Positions 1 through 8,786 of a stretch of DNA of 64,000 nucleotides are shown here, in pieces; the stretch's first letter is position 1; each line of letters starts with the position of its first letter. The notes beneath the pieces are model-generated. The model did not search any database, had not been told where the DNA came from, and saw only the letters and a program-made list of their open reading frames with translations. The position numbers and the translations under genes are program-made. The stretch covers positions 20,050 to 84,049 of the forward strand of contig JAPPHB010000066.1 of the NCBI GenBank assembly GCA_028821195.1, written 5' to 3'. Source of the stretch: Gammaproteobacteria bacterium (GTDB lineage: Bacteria; Gemmatimonadota; Gemmatimonadetes; Longimicrobiales; Gaopeijiaceae).

Positions 1-1
1 G

Positions 2-1432
2 ACTCTGGGACGCCGAACCTTTATCTCGCGGCTCGCTTCCGCCGGGGGGCTTGCCGCCTGTGCGCCATCCCTTGCGGGACTGGTTGCCTGCGGCAGCGAA
101 CGGCGGGGTGGGGGCGCCGATCGAAGCTCGCTCGTCATCGAGCCCTATGGCCCGCTGGTGCGCTCTCCGGACTGCCCCGAAATCGAGATCGCCGAGCGCC
201 TCCACTGCGTGCGTCTGAGTTCGGGCGGCGTTCCCTCGCCGGTGCGCGAGGGGTTCCTGGTCCCCAACGCGTTCGACGGGATGGCGGCGTTTCCGATGGC
301 GAACGGCAACGTGCGCCTCATCCGGAATCACGAGATGACCGACCCGCCGGAGTCGGCGCGGCCGATCGGCTCGCCCGCCTACGACGACGCCGGGAGCGGC
401 GGCACGACCTCCCTCGAGGTGCGCATCACGGGCGAAGGCGAGGGCCTGCGGGTGGAGCTGGTGGACGAGTTTGCGTCACTCGCGGGGACTCGCGTGAACT
501 GCGCCGGCGGTCCGACCCCCTGGGGAAGCTGGCTGTCGTGCGAAGAGACCACGGAGGGGCGGGGTGATGGTTTCGAAAGGCCCCACGGGTACATCTTCGA
601 GGTGCCCGTCGACGCCACCGGCCCCGTCGATCCGGTGGCGCTCACGGCCATGGGCCGTTTCGTGCACGAAGCGGTGGCGGTCGATCCGGAGACGGGGATC
701 GTGTACGAGACCGAGGACACCTGGTACGTGCCGCTCGTCCCCAATCGGCCCGGCGCCGGCCTCTACCGCTTCATCCCGCGCGAGCCCGGGGTGCTCGCCG
801 CGGGAGGGCGGCTTCAGATGATGGCGGTCACCGGGGAGCCCGGCTACCTGACCGCCCGCAACCAGACTCCGGGTACGGTCCTGCCCGTCCACTGGGTGGA
901 AATCGACGACCCGGATCCCGAAGACGCACGGGAGGACGAACTGGCGGTTTTCAGGCAGGGTCTCGCGAAGGGAGGCGCCCGCTTCGCCCGCCTGGAGGGG
1001 GCCTTCCATGGGGACGGCGGCATCTACGTGGTCTCCACCAACGGCGGCGACGCAACCTCTGGGCAGGTGTTCCACTACCGGCCGGTCTCCGCCGACCGGG
1101 GCGAGCTGACGCTCGTGTTCGAGTCGCCCGCGCCGGAGGTGCTGGACAGTCCGGACAACATCGTGCTCAGCCCGCGGGGCGGGCTGGTCATGTGCGAGGA
1201 CGGAAGCGGCGAGCAGCACGTGCGCGCGCTCGACCGGGAGGGCAGGATCGTCAACCTGGCACGCGCGCCGCTGGGGCCGGAGGGAGGGACGGCCGGCGAG
1301 TTCGCGGGCTCCTGCTTCAGCCCGGACGGGCGCGTGCTCTTCTTCAACCAGCAGGGCGGGCGGCGGGCGGGCAGCACGCTGTCGAGCAGCACCTACGCGA
1401 TGTGGGGACCGTGGGAGGACGGGCCCGTATGA
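2..1432 (+). CDS. PhoX-family (DUF839) phosphatase-like protein, 5' partial
   Basis: The reading frame is open from base 2, so the gene starts upstream of the window; 476 residues are visible. The visible N-terminus carries a twin-arginine signal (GRRTFISRL, bases 8-34) followed by an alanine/leucine-rich stretch ending LVAC, which resembles a lipobox, so a Tat-exported lipoprotein is likely. Body motifs are those of the DUF839/PhoX beta-propeller family: FDGMAAFP with RNHEM, CAGGPTPWGSWLSCEET, a HEAVAVDPETG strand and SPDNIVLSPRGGLVMCEDG. PhoX enzymes are Ca/Fe-dependent alkaline phosphatases outside the cytoplasm; many relatives lack a tested substrate, so phosphatase activity is a family-level inference. 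A GTG at 158 would give a shorter frame but would lose the Tat signal. The stop overlaps the next start (ATGA), implying translational coupling. Confidence 0.85.
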   Translation, partial: TLGRRTFISRLASAGGLAACAPSLAGLVACGSERRGGGADRSSLVIEPYGPLVRSPDCPEIEIAERLHCVRLSSGGVPSPVREGFLVPNAFDGMAAFPMANGNVRLIRNHEMTDPPESARPIGSPAYDDAGSGGTTSLEVRITGEGEGLRVELVDEFASLAGTRVNCAGGPTPWGSWLSCEETTEGRGDGFERPHGYIFEVPVDATGPVDPVALTAMGRFVHEAVAVDPETGIVYETEDTWYVPLVPNRPGAGLYRFIPREPGVLAAGGRLQMMAVTGEPGYLTARNQTPGTVLPVHWVEIDDPDPEDAREDELAVFRQGLAKGGARFARLEGAFHGDGGIYVVSTNGGDATSGQVFHYRPVSADRGELTLVFESPAPEVLDSPDNIVLSPRGGLVMCEDGSGEQHVRALDREGRIVNLARAPLGPEGGTAGEFAGSCFSPDGRVLFFNQQGGRRAGSTLSSSTYAMWGPWEDGPV

Positions 1433-2358
1433 GCGGCGCCGCGGTGTTCGGCGCGCTTGCGATTGCGGGCGCATGGGCCCTCAGCCCCGCTGACGGGCGG
1501 GCCCAGTCCGCCGAACACGGGCCGCTCGTGCTCGAGTTGCCCGCCAGCACCCGCGGGCTGGCGCTGGGCGGCGCCTTCTACACGGTGGGCAACGACAGCG
1601 ACGCCGTGTTCCACAATCCGGCCCTGATTGGGGGCAACGGCGTGATCGGCGGGGCGATGCAGCGCTTCGGGACCGCAAGCCTGCTCGCCACGGTGTCCGG
1701 CGCGGCTGACTGGTCTTCCGCCAGCGTCGCCGTGGGGGTTCAGACGCTGAGCTTTGGAGTACCGGACCGGGGTGCGGCCGTGCTGTCCCACGACGCGCAG
1801 TCGCTCTTCACCAACGGGAAGACGGGAACGGCCGAGGTCGCCGTCTCGGTAGGGTATGCGCGGGAGGTGCGGGGCATACGGGCGGGCATCACCGGCAAGC
1901 TGGTGGACCAGCGCCTCGGCGGTCACCACGACGCCACCGGGGCCCTCGACCTGGGGGTGGCGGTCGCGGCCGGGCCCGCGCGGCTGGGGCTCGCCGTGCA
2001 CAACCTGGGGCCGGGGCTCACGCTGGGCGAAGTCGAGGTCCCGCTGCCCTGGCGGGTCACGGCGGGCGGGTCGACGCCGGCCATCCCGGTGGGACCGCTC
2101 GACCTGGGCTGGACCGCCGCGGTCTCCCGCGAGGCGGATGGCGCGGTCGTTCCCGGGGCGGGGATGGAGATCGCGTACTGGCCCGTGCGCGGACGGACCT
2201 TTACGGCCCGCTTCGGCGTGCGTCGCGCTCCGGACGGCTTCGGCCGCCCGGTCACCTTCGGTGGCGCGTTCAACGGCGACCGGCTCGCCATCGACTACGC
2301 CTGGCAGCGCTACGACGGCGGAGAGGCGGCCCACCGCTTCGGGTTGAGCTGGCGATAG
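1429..2358 (+). CDS. PorV/PorQ-like outer-membrane beta-barrel protein
   Basis: 309 residues. The ATG at 1429 overlaps the upstream TGA and directly precedes a signal peptide ending around AQSAEHG. The mature part opens with ASTRGLALGGAFYTVGNDSDAVFHNPALIG, the conserved beginning of the PorV/PorQ (UPF0164, FadL-like) family, in which the asparagine and proline of the HNPA turn are typical. The rest alternates short glycine-rich strands with aromatic ends, as in an outer-membrane barrel, and ends in an aromatic strand (RFGLSWR). Related proteins in Bacteroidota serve type IX secretion; in Gemmatimonadota many paralogues have unknown roles. Coupling to the PhoX-like gene suggests joint expression only. 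Confident of the family, not of the role. Confidence 0.75.
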   Translation: MSGAAVFGALAIAGAWALSPADGRAQSAEHGPLVLELPASTRGLALGGAFYTVGNDSDAVFHNPALIGGNGVIGGAMQRFGTASLLATVSGAADWSSASVAVGVQTLSFGVPDRGAAVLSHDAQSLFTNGKTGTAEVAVSVGYAREVRGIRAGITGKLVDQRLGGHHDATGALDLGVAVAAGPARLGLAVHNLGPGLTLGEVEVPLPWRVTAGGSTPAIPVGPLDLGWTAAVSREADGAVVPGAGMEIAYWPVRGRTFTARFGVRRAPDGFGRPVTFGGAFNGDRLAIDYAWQRYDGGEAAHRFGLSWR

Positions 2359-2380
2359 GCTGAGGGGCGCGGGTGACGGC

Positions 2381-4327
2381 TCAGGGCACCCGCACCGCCG
2401 TGTAGGCCGGGTCCATGCGGGCGAACCCTACATCGTCCAGCACCACCTCGCCCGCGACCGTCCGGTCGAAGACCAGCCCCACCTCCCTCAGTTCGTCCAG
2501 CCGGAGCCCCGGAGCCGCTTCCACGAAGTCCGCCAGCGGAATCGAGTAGCTCTGTAGCAGCAGCTCGAACAGATTGGCGAATCGGTCGTCCTCGAGATCG
2601 CGGCGCCGCAGGACCCGCATCTCCAGGGGCTTGCGCACCGGTCCGTAGCGGCTGAGCGGCACCGAGGCGACGCGTCCGGTCCCATCCCGCGCAATGATGC
2701 TCAGGTCGGGTGGCCCATCGTCGCCCTCCTCGTCCTCGGACTCGCGGACGTCATCTCCGCGATCTTCGGAGTCGCTTGCGTCATCTCCGCTTTCGTCCCC
2801 GGCGCTCCGCGGCCTCGGAGTCGCCCGCGTGACCGCAAGCGACAGCTCCAACGAGGCTTCGGGCCCGAGATCCCACTCCGCGGCGAGCGTTGCGGGGAGC
2901 TCGATGGTGTACGCCGCCGCCGGGCCCAGCGTGTCCGCGCCCGCGATGCGGTTGTTCCACCCCAGCCACACGGCCTGGTTGTCCTGTGAGGCCGAGGTTT
3001 CCGGCCGGTTGCTGGAACGCAGCCCGATGCGGCCCTCCCGCCAGGTGGACAGGCTGTCGCCGCGCATGCGAACTCCGCGGTGGGTTCCCGAGGTGACGTC
3101 GATATCCTCCTCGAAATCGGCCAGCGTGCGGAAGCTCTCGGTCTGGAAACGGGTCACATACATGGTCTTCGGCAGCCAGCCGCCGATCACCCGGTGATCG
3201 CGGAACATCGGCAGATAACGGCGGTCGTCCCGCAGCGTGGTCTCGAGGAAGGCGGAGATGTAGATCTCGGCAAAACGGCGCTGGTCCTCGCCGGGCATGA
3301 GCGCGCGCAGGTCCAGGATACGCCCGCTGCGCGGCCCGTTGTCGTGCGCACCCCACACCGTATTCCACTGCCCGTGGTTGGCGCGGTAGACCCAGACGGC
3401 GGTCTTGAGGCGCGGCTGCCCATCGGTGAAGCTCACGCGCTTGTACAGGCGCAGGCCGTGAAAGCTGGTCACGTCGCCGTCGTGCGACCCGTGGAAGACC
3501 ATGTAGTTCACGTTCTCGACCGGGACGAAGCGATTGGTGGGCAGGTACTGCCCGTCCACCGGGGCGATGGCGATGATCGCGCGGATGTCGTAGTCGAAGT
3601 CGAACTCGAGCGAGGCGTCGTCCGGGTAGCGCTCCAAGCGGTTGAAGGCCGCGGCGTGCCCCACCGCTTCTCCGCCCCGGGAATGGCCGATGAGGGCGAT
3701 GCGCTCCATGTCGACGCGCCCGTGGAAAAGGTTGGCCTCGTCCTCGTTGAACTCTTTCCACACGCCGACGTGCTGGAGCAGGAACCAGCCCCGGGCGTCG
3801 TTCTCGCCCCGGATACCGCCGTTGATGAAGTTCATGTCCACGGACGCCAGGATGTACCCACGGCTGGCCAACAGCTCTCCCAGATAGTCGTAGCCGGGAT
3901 CCGAGAAGTCGCGCATGTTGTGGTTGCCGTGCACCACCAGCACCAGCGGGAAGGGCCCTTCGCCCACCGGATACCAGACGCGCGCGTTGAGCGGGAAGCG
4001 ATCCGGCTCGAAGCCCCAGTAGCTGTTGCGGCTCTCCGCCGACGAACCGAGATCGACCAGCTTCGAGGCGTCGACGGGCTCGGTGACGTAGGTGACCGAG
4101 TCGCGGTACTCGGGCCGGTTCCTGTCGGAACCGCTGCCGTAGTAGAGGGTGCGCACCTCGTGGGGGCCGCGCTGCCCGGGATCGGGCGCCTCCAGAAGCT
4201 GGCGCGCGAGGACGTCATCGGCGTCGCTGGGAGCCAGTTCCAGTGGTCCCCGGCAACCCGCAAGCGGAATGAGCGCGAGGATCCCGACCCATCTTACGGC
4301 AGTCCGCAGGTAGCCGGATGGTTGCAA
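2381..4327 (-). CDS. alpha/beta-hydrolase lipoprotein
   Basis: 648 residues from a TTG at 4327 that has GGAGGAG a suitable distance upstream and opens a lipoprotein signal (LALIPLAGC); the frame remains open further upstream but that sequence looks non-coding. The hydrolase core has VVHGNH (oxyanion region), GHSRGG (nucleophile elbow), GSHDGD (candidate acid) and ANHGQWN (candidate histidine), so the Ser-Asp-His triad appears complete. The C-terminal third resembles a beta-sandwich and contains a very acidic low-complexity insert (bases about 2720-2805, Asp/Glu/Ser-rich). The substrate cannot be told. It is divergent from the large plus-strand operon starting at 4497, sharing a 169-bp intergenic region. 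Confidence 0.75.
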   Translation of the reverse strand: MQPSGYLRTAVRWVGILALIPLAGCRGPLELAPSDADDVLARQLLEAPDPGQRGPHEVRTLYYGSGSDRNRPEYRDSVTYVTEPVDASKLVDLGSSAESRNSYWGFEPDRFPLNARVWYPVGEGPFPLVLVVHGNHNMRDFSDPGYDYLGELLASRGYILASVDMNFINGGIRGENDARGWFLLQHVGVWKEFNEDEANLFHGRVDMERIALIGHSRGGEAVGHAAAFNRLERYPDDASLEFDFDYDIRAIIAIAPVDGQYLPTNRFVPVENVNYMVFHGSHDGDVTSFHGLRLYKRVSFTDGQPRLKTAVWVYRANHGQWNTVWGAHDNGPRSGRILDLRALMPGEDQRRFAEIYISAFLETTLRDDRRYLPMFRDHRVIGGWLPKTMYVTRFQTESFRTLADFEEDIDVTSGTHRGVRMRGDSLSTWREGRIGLRSSNRPETSASQDNQAVWLGWNNRIAGADTLGPAAAYTIELPATLAAEWDLGPEASLELSLAVTRATPRPRSAGDESGDDASDSEDRGDDVRESEDEEGDDGPPDLSIIARDGTGRVASVPLSRYGPVRKPLEMRVLRRRDLEDDRFANLFELLLQSYSIPLADFVEAAPGLRLDELREVGLVFDRTVAGEVVLDDVGFARMDPAYTAVRVP

Positions 4328-4496
4328 GACCTTTCTCCTCCACGCAAAATGCGCTAGCGGCGGCGCGTTGCTCGGCGGTGGCCCGGACGGAGCCCGGGCG
4401 CAGCATTCTAGGTGTCCCCGGCCACCTCGATCAAGCAGCCCGCCGAGGCGGACCCATTCAGGAACCTTCCGCCGGATGAAGCGATAGGAGCGTTCC

Positions 4497-5459
4497 GTGC
4501 TTGCGCCGGCAAAGGCGCGAGGGCAGCTCTCAAACCTGGGGTGTGACGTGAGCCGAGAGCGACGCTGGCAGAAGATGGGAGGCGGGTGGAGGGGGGGAGC
4601 CATTGGCATCGCGCTCGCCGCGGGGGGCATTTCGGCCGCTGCCGTCCTGAGCGACGGACCCTCGTTGGGGTCCGCGACGGCCGCGGTCCCCACCCCGACC
4701 GGACTTGCGTCCGACACACCCGCCCCGATCCCGGGCGCGCCTCCCGGGCTCCCGCTCCCGGAAGAGGCGCAGCAGGGACGCCCCCTGCCCATGCACGAGT
4801 TCTACTTTACCCGCGCGGCGTATAGTGGCGGAGGCGGAGGCTTCCGCCGCTGGCGGCGGCAGTCGTGGGCGACGGACTATCCCAAGTCGGACCGCCAGTT
4901 CCTGATCGTGGCGGAGCGCCTCACCGGGCTGGACATGTTCATGGAGGAACATCCCCGGACTCTCACCGACGAGCACCTCAACCGCTTCCCCTTCCTATAC
5001 GCCCTGGAAGTCGGCGGCATGTCGATGACGCCGGAGGAAGCCACCGCGCTGAGGGACTACCTCCTGCGGGGCGGCTTCCTGGTGGTGGACGACTTCTGGG
5101 GCACGTACGAGTGGGAGATCTTCGAGTACGAGATGCAGAAGGTCCTCCCCGAATACCCGATCGTCGACGTGCCGCTCGAGCACGAGATCTTCCACACCTT
5201 CTACGACATCGACGAGATCATCCAGGTACCGAACGTCAACAACGGCAGGAGCGGATGGCGCACCCACGAACGGGACGGCTACGAGCCCTTCGTGAAAGGC
5301 ATCTTCGACGAAGAGGGCCGGCTGATGGTGATCATCAACTGGAACACCGATCTGGGTGATGCCTGGGAGTGGGCGGAAGACCCCTACTATCCGCTCAGGT
5401 ACTCGACCTACGCCATCCAGATGGGCGTCAACTTCATCATCTACGCCATGAGCCACTGA
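4497..5459 (+). CDS. DUF4159 domain protein (copy 1)
   Basis: 320 residues. The GTG at 4497 is chosen because AGGAG sits at 4486-4490, six bases upstream; GTG 4548 and ATG 4575 are alternatives. A membrane or signal segment (GGAIGIALAAGGISAAAVL) is followed by a Pro/Ala-rich linker and the DUF4159 domain: FYFTRAAY, WATDYPKSDRQF, LRDYLLRGGFLVVDDFWG and the C-terminal QMGVNFIIYAMSH. DUF4159 has a glutamine-amidotransferase/flavodoxin-like fold without known catalysis and usually sits beside VWA, MoxR and DUF58 genes, as here. It shares domain order with the second copy at 11440-12315 but has diverged. First gene of the 4497-20155 operon. Confidence 0.8.
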   Translation: MLAPAKARGQLSNLGCDVSRERRWQKMGGGWRGGAIGIALAAGGISAAAVLSDGPSLGSATAAVPTPTGLASDTPAPIPGAPPGLPLPEEAQQGRPLPMHEFYFTRAAYSGGGGGFRRWRRQSWATDYPKSDRQFLIVAERLTGLDMFMEEHPRTLTDEHLNRFPFLYALEVGGMSMTPEEATALRDYLLRGGFLVVDDFWGTYEWEIFEYEMQKVLPEYPIVDVPLEHEIFHTFYDIDEIIQVPNVNNGRSGWRTHERDGYEPFVKGIFDEEGRLMVIINWNTDLGDAWEWAEDPYYPLRYSTYAIQMGVNFIIYAMSH

Positions 5460-5472
5460 CCGGACCCCGGAC

Positions 5473-7758
5473 GTGCTGACCAGCCTCTTCGAGTTCCTCT
5501 TCAAGTACCGCCCGGTAGTCTTCCAGGAGGGCGACTTCTCCCTGGGGGTGGCCGGTGCGGTGGCGACCGGCGCCGTGGTGGCGGGCCTGATCTCCGTCTT
5601 CGCGCTCCTGACCTACCTGGGCGTGCGCGGCAAGACCAGACCGCTGGATCGCCTGGTGCTCGGGGGGCTCCGCTTCGCGGGACTGTTGGTGCTCTCCTTC
5701 TGTCTGCTGCGCCCGGCCCTGGTGGTCTCGACGGTGGTGCCCCAGCAGAACTTCGTGGGAGTGCTTCTCGACGACTCGCGCAGCATGGAGATCCAGGACT
5801 TCGACGGTCGCTCCCGCGGCTCCTTCCTGCAGGAGACCTTCGGCACGCCGGATTCCCCGGTTCTCTCCGCCCTGTCCGACCGCTTCGCGGTGCGCTACTT
5901 CCGCTTCTCGTCGCGCACGGACCGCATCGAGGACTTCTCCGAGATGAGCTTCATGGGAAGCCGCACGCGCCTCGGGCCGGCGCTCGAGCGCGCCCGCTCG
6001 GAACTGGCCTCGGTGCCGCTCTCGGGCCTGGTTCTGGTCACCGACGGAGCCGACAACTCGGGCGAGGAGCTCACCGAGGCGCTCATGCCGCTGCAGGCGC
6101 AGGGGATTCCGGTCTACACCGTGGGCGTGGGCGAAGAGAGCTTCCAGCGGGACATCCAGGTCAGCCGCGCCGACCCGCCCAGGACCGTGCTCACGGGTTC
6201 GTCGGTGGTGGTCGACGTGGTGGTCACCCACATGGGCTACGAGGGCGAGACCGTGTCCCTGATCGTCGAGGACGAGGGGCAGATCGTCAGCACCGAAGAG
6301 GTCGAGCTGCCGGACGAAGGGCAGCCGGTCACGGTTCCGGTTCGCTTCACCGCCTCCACGCCGGGCGCGCGCGCCTACACCTTCCGCATTCCCGTGGCCG
6401 TGGACGAGCAGGTCACGCAGAACAACAGCCAGACCGCGCTGGTGAGTGTCGAGGACCGGCGCGAGAAGATTCTCTACTTCGAGGGCGAGCCGCGCTACGA
6501 GGTGGGCTTCCTGGGGCGGGCGGTGGCGGACGACGACAACCTGCAGCTAGTGGTGCTGCAGCGCACCGCCGAGAACAAGTTCCTGCGCCTGAACGTCGAC
6601 GACGGCGAAGAGCTCCAGGGCGGATTCCCCGATACCCGGGCGGAGCTCTACGCCTACCGCAGCCTGATTCTCGGCACAGTGGAAGCCAGCTTCTTCACCG
6701 GCGACCAACTGCAGATGATCGCCGACTTCGTCGACAAGCGGGGCGGCAGCCTGCTCGCGCTGGGCGGACGCAACTCCTTCGCCCGCGGCGGCTACGCGGG
6801 CACGCCGGTCGCGGACGTGCTTCCGGTAGTGTTTTCCGACGCAGACGCGCGTCCCGACGGCTATCACAACTTCGTCAGGATCGAGCCCACCCAGGCGGGG
6901 CTCGGCGTCCCGGCGCTCCAGTTGGCCGGCACCGAGGAGGAATCCGGGGCGCGCTGGGCGGAGCTTCCCCATCTCCTCACCTACAATCCGCTGCACCGGA
7001 TAAAGCCGGGCGCCACGACTCTGCTCCGGGGCATCGCCGACGATCTGCCGGAGGACCATGTCGCGCTCGCCTTCCAGCGCTACGGCGCGGGCAAGAGCAT
7101 GAGTCTGGCCGTCCAGGACACCTGGATCTGGCAGATGCAGCTTCCGCTCGAGGACGAAACCCACGAGACCTTCTGGCGGCAGATGCTGCGCTGGCTGGTG
7201 GACGGCGTGCCCGACCAGGTCACCGGCCAGGTGCCGCGGGACCGCGCGGAGCCCGGGGAGAGCGTGGCCCTCACGGCGATCGTGAACGACTCCAGCTATC
7301 TCGGCATGAGCAACAGCGTCGTGGAGGCCACCGTGACCACTCCCCTGGGCGGGGAGGTGGAGCTGGGGATGGACTGGGCGGTGGACAGCGACGCCGGCGA
7401 GTACGAGGCCGACTTTACGCCTTCGGAGGAGGGGCTCCACACGCTGACCGTGCGCGCCTACGACGGAGACGACCTGATCGGCGTGGACGAGGCGTACTTC
7501 CAGGTGGCGCCCCAGCGGAGCGAGTACTTCGACGCGGGGGCGCGCACGCCGCTGCTCGAGCGCATCGCCGACGAGACCGGCGGGATTTCCTACACGCCGG
7601 AGACGGTCGCGGCGCTGCCGGAGGACATCCGCGTGACCGGCGCGGGGGTCACCCTGGTGGAAGAGATGGACCTTTGGGACATGCCGATCCTGCTCCTCCT
7701 GCTGCTCGTGCTGATCCTGGGCGAGTGGGGCTACCGCCGGGTGCGGGGGCTGGTGTGA
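5473..7758 (+). CDS. membrane-anchored VWA / glutamine-amidotransferase-like protein
   Basis: 761 residues from GTG 5473, 13 bases after the previous stop. Two N-terminal membrane segments (about residues 24-75) are followed by a von Willebrand A domain with MIDAS residues DDSRSM and a VTDGADNSG strand; then beta-rich regions, a class-I-glutamine-amidotransferase-like domain (ILGTVEASFFTGDQ, GGSLLALGGRNSFARGGY) and a final membrane helix (MPILLLLLLVLILGEWGY). The architecture matches the large VWA membrane proteins that accompany MoxR/DUF58 in envelope operons. The bulk of the protein should lie outside the cytoplasm. A metal-dependent protein-binding or assembly role is inferred; there is no catalytic signature for amidotransferase activity. 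Confidence 0.75.
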   Translation: MLTSLFEFLFKYRPVVFQEGDFSLGVAGAVATGAVVAGLISVFALLTYLGVRGKTRPLDRLVLGGLRFAGLLVLSFCLLRPALVVSTVVPQQNFVGVLLDDSRSMEIQDFDGRSRGSFLQETFGTPDSPVLSALSDRFAVRYFRFSSRTDRIEDFSEMSFMGSRTRLGPALERARSELASVPLSGLVLVTDGADNSGEELTEALMPLQAQGIPVYTVGVGEESFQRDIQVSRADPPRTVLTGSSVVVDVVVTHMGYEGETVSLIVEDEGQIVSTEEVELPDEGQPVTVPVRFTASTPGARAYTFRIPVAVDEQVTQNNSQTALVSVEDRREKILYFEGEPRYEVGFLGRAVADDDNLQLVVLQRTAENKFLRLNVDDGEELQGGFPDTRAELYAYRSLILGTVEASFFTGDQLQMIADFVDKRGGSLLALGGRNSFARGGYAGTPVADVLPVVFSDADARPDGYHNFVRIEPTQAGLGVPALQLAGTEEESGARWAELPHLLTYNPLHRIKPGATTLLRGIADDLPEDHVALAFQRYGAGKSMSLAVQDTWIWQMQLPLEDETHETFWRQMLRWLVDGVPDQVTGQVPRDRAEPGESVALTAIVNDSSYLGMSNSVVEATVTTPLGGEVELGMDWAVDSDAGEYEADFTPSEEGLHTLTVRAYDGDDLIGVDEAYFQVAPQRSEYFDAGARTPLLERIADETGGISYTPETVAALPEDIRVTGAGVTLVEEMDLWDMPILLLLLLVLILGEWGYRRVRGLV

Positions 7759-8786
7759 GGGGTTTGCTCCGTGGCGCGGGATGGAGGCGGGTCGCCGCCG
7801 CCACGGGGATGATCCTGGCAGTTTCGGCCCTTGATGCGAGAGCTCAGCAGACGCACCTCGTGGTCGTCAGCGGGGCGAGCGGAGCCGCGGAGTTCCGCGA
7901 GCGGTTCCACCAGTGGGGGCTCACGGTGGTGCAGGCGGCGGTGGACAAGCACGGGCTTGATCCGGACGATGTGATATGGCTGGCCGAGCGGCCCGGGATG
8001 GATCCGCTCATCGACGGGCCGTCCCGGCGCGAGAACGTCGAGGCCGCGCTGGGGGAACTGAGCGAGCGGGCGGGCCCGAACGATGCCGTGATGATCGTGC
8101 TGATCGGGCACGGCACCTCCAGCGGGGGCGAGTCTCGCTTCAACGTGCCCGGGAGGGATTTGAGCGCCACCGACTTCGCCTTTCTGGTGGAGCGGTTCGG
8201 GACCCGGAACGTCGTGTTCGTCAACACGGCCAGCGCGTCGGGCGCCTTCATATCGGAGATATCCGGTCCGAACCGGACGGTGATTACGGCGACCCGCTCT
8301 CCCCGGGAGGGCAACGCCACCCGCTTCGCCGGGTTCTTCGCCGACGCCTTCGCGGGCGAGGTCGCCGACACCGACAAGGACCAGCGGGTGTCGGTGCTCG
8401 AGGCCTTCGCCTACGCCCGCAGGGAGGTCGAGCGCAGCTTCGAGGAGGAGGGCCTGCTCGCCACGGAGCACGCCCTGCTCGACGACAACGGGGACGGAGT
8501 GGGGAGCGGCTTCGAGGAAGAAGACGATCTGGACGGCGCCCTGGCGCGCACTGTGTTCCTCTCCCGGGGCGGGGGGCGGGTGACGGAGGCCGAGATTGCG
8601 GCGGACCCGGAGCTCGCGGCGCTCTACGGGCAGCGGCAGGCACTCGAGGAGCAGATCGCCGCGCTCACGGCGCTGAAGGACACCATGGACGCAGAGCAGT
8701 ACGAGGCGGAGCTGGAGGGGCTGCTGGTGGAGCTGACGCTGACCACGCGGGCGATCCGGGAGCGGGAAGGGGGAGGAGGGCGGTGA
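7755..8786 (+). CDS. caspase/legumain-like exported protein lacking the catalytic cysteine
   Basis: 343 residues. The GTG at 7755 overlaps the preceding TGA (GTGTGA) and opens a signal peptide ending near DARAQQ. The fold resembles peptidase C13/caspase-like proteins: LVVVSGASG, then MIVLIGHGTSSGG with the catalytic-type His-Gly, then VVFVNTASASGAF, where active members have an Asp-Ala-Cys-x-Ser-Gly loop. Here the cysteine position is serine, so this looks like a pseudo-protease or an atypical serine enzyme. A conserved acidic segment (DTDKDQRVSVLEAFAYAR) and a C-terminal coiled-coil-like tail (QRQALEEQIAALTALKD) follow. It lies between the VWA protein and a metallopeptidase gene and overlaps the latter by four bases. 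Confidence 0.65.
   Translation: MRGLLRGAGWRRVAAATGMILAVSALDARAQQTHLVVVSGASGAAEFRERFHQWGLTVVQAAVDKHGLDPDDVIWLAERPGMDPLIDGPSRRENVEAALGELSERAGPNDAVMIVLIGHGTSSGGESRFNVPGRDLSATDFAFLVERFGTRNVVFVNTASASGAFISEISGPNRTVITATRSPREGNATRFAGFFADAFAGEVADTDKDQRVSVLEAFAYARREVERSFEEEGLLATEHALLDDNGDGVGSGFEEEDDLDGALARTVFLSRGGGRVTEAEIAADPELAALYGQRQALEEQIAALTALKDTMDAEQYEAELEGLLVELTLTTRAIREREGGGGR

Noticed and set aside
158..1432. GTG 158 as start of the PhoX-like gene
   Set aside because: The frame continues to base 2 through a Tat signal, so the true start is outside the window.
2720..2805. Acid-rich stretch of the hydrolase gene as a separate feature
   Set aside because: It is a low-complexity insert inside an intact frame; no motif suggests a distinct element.
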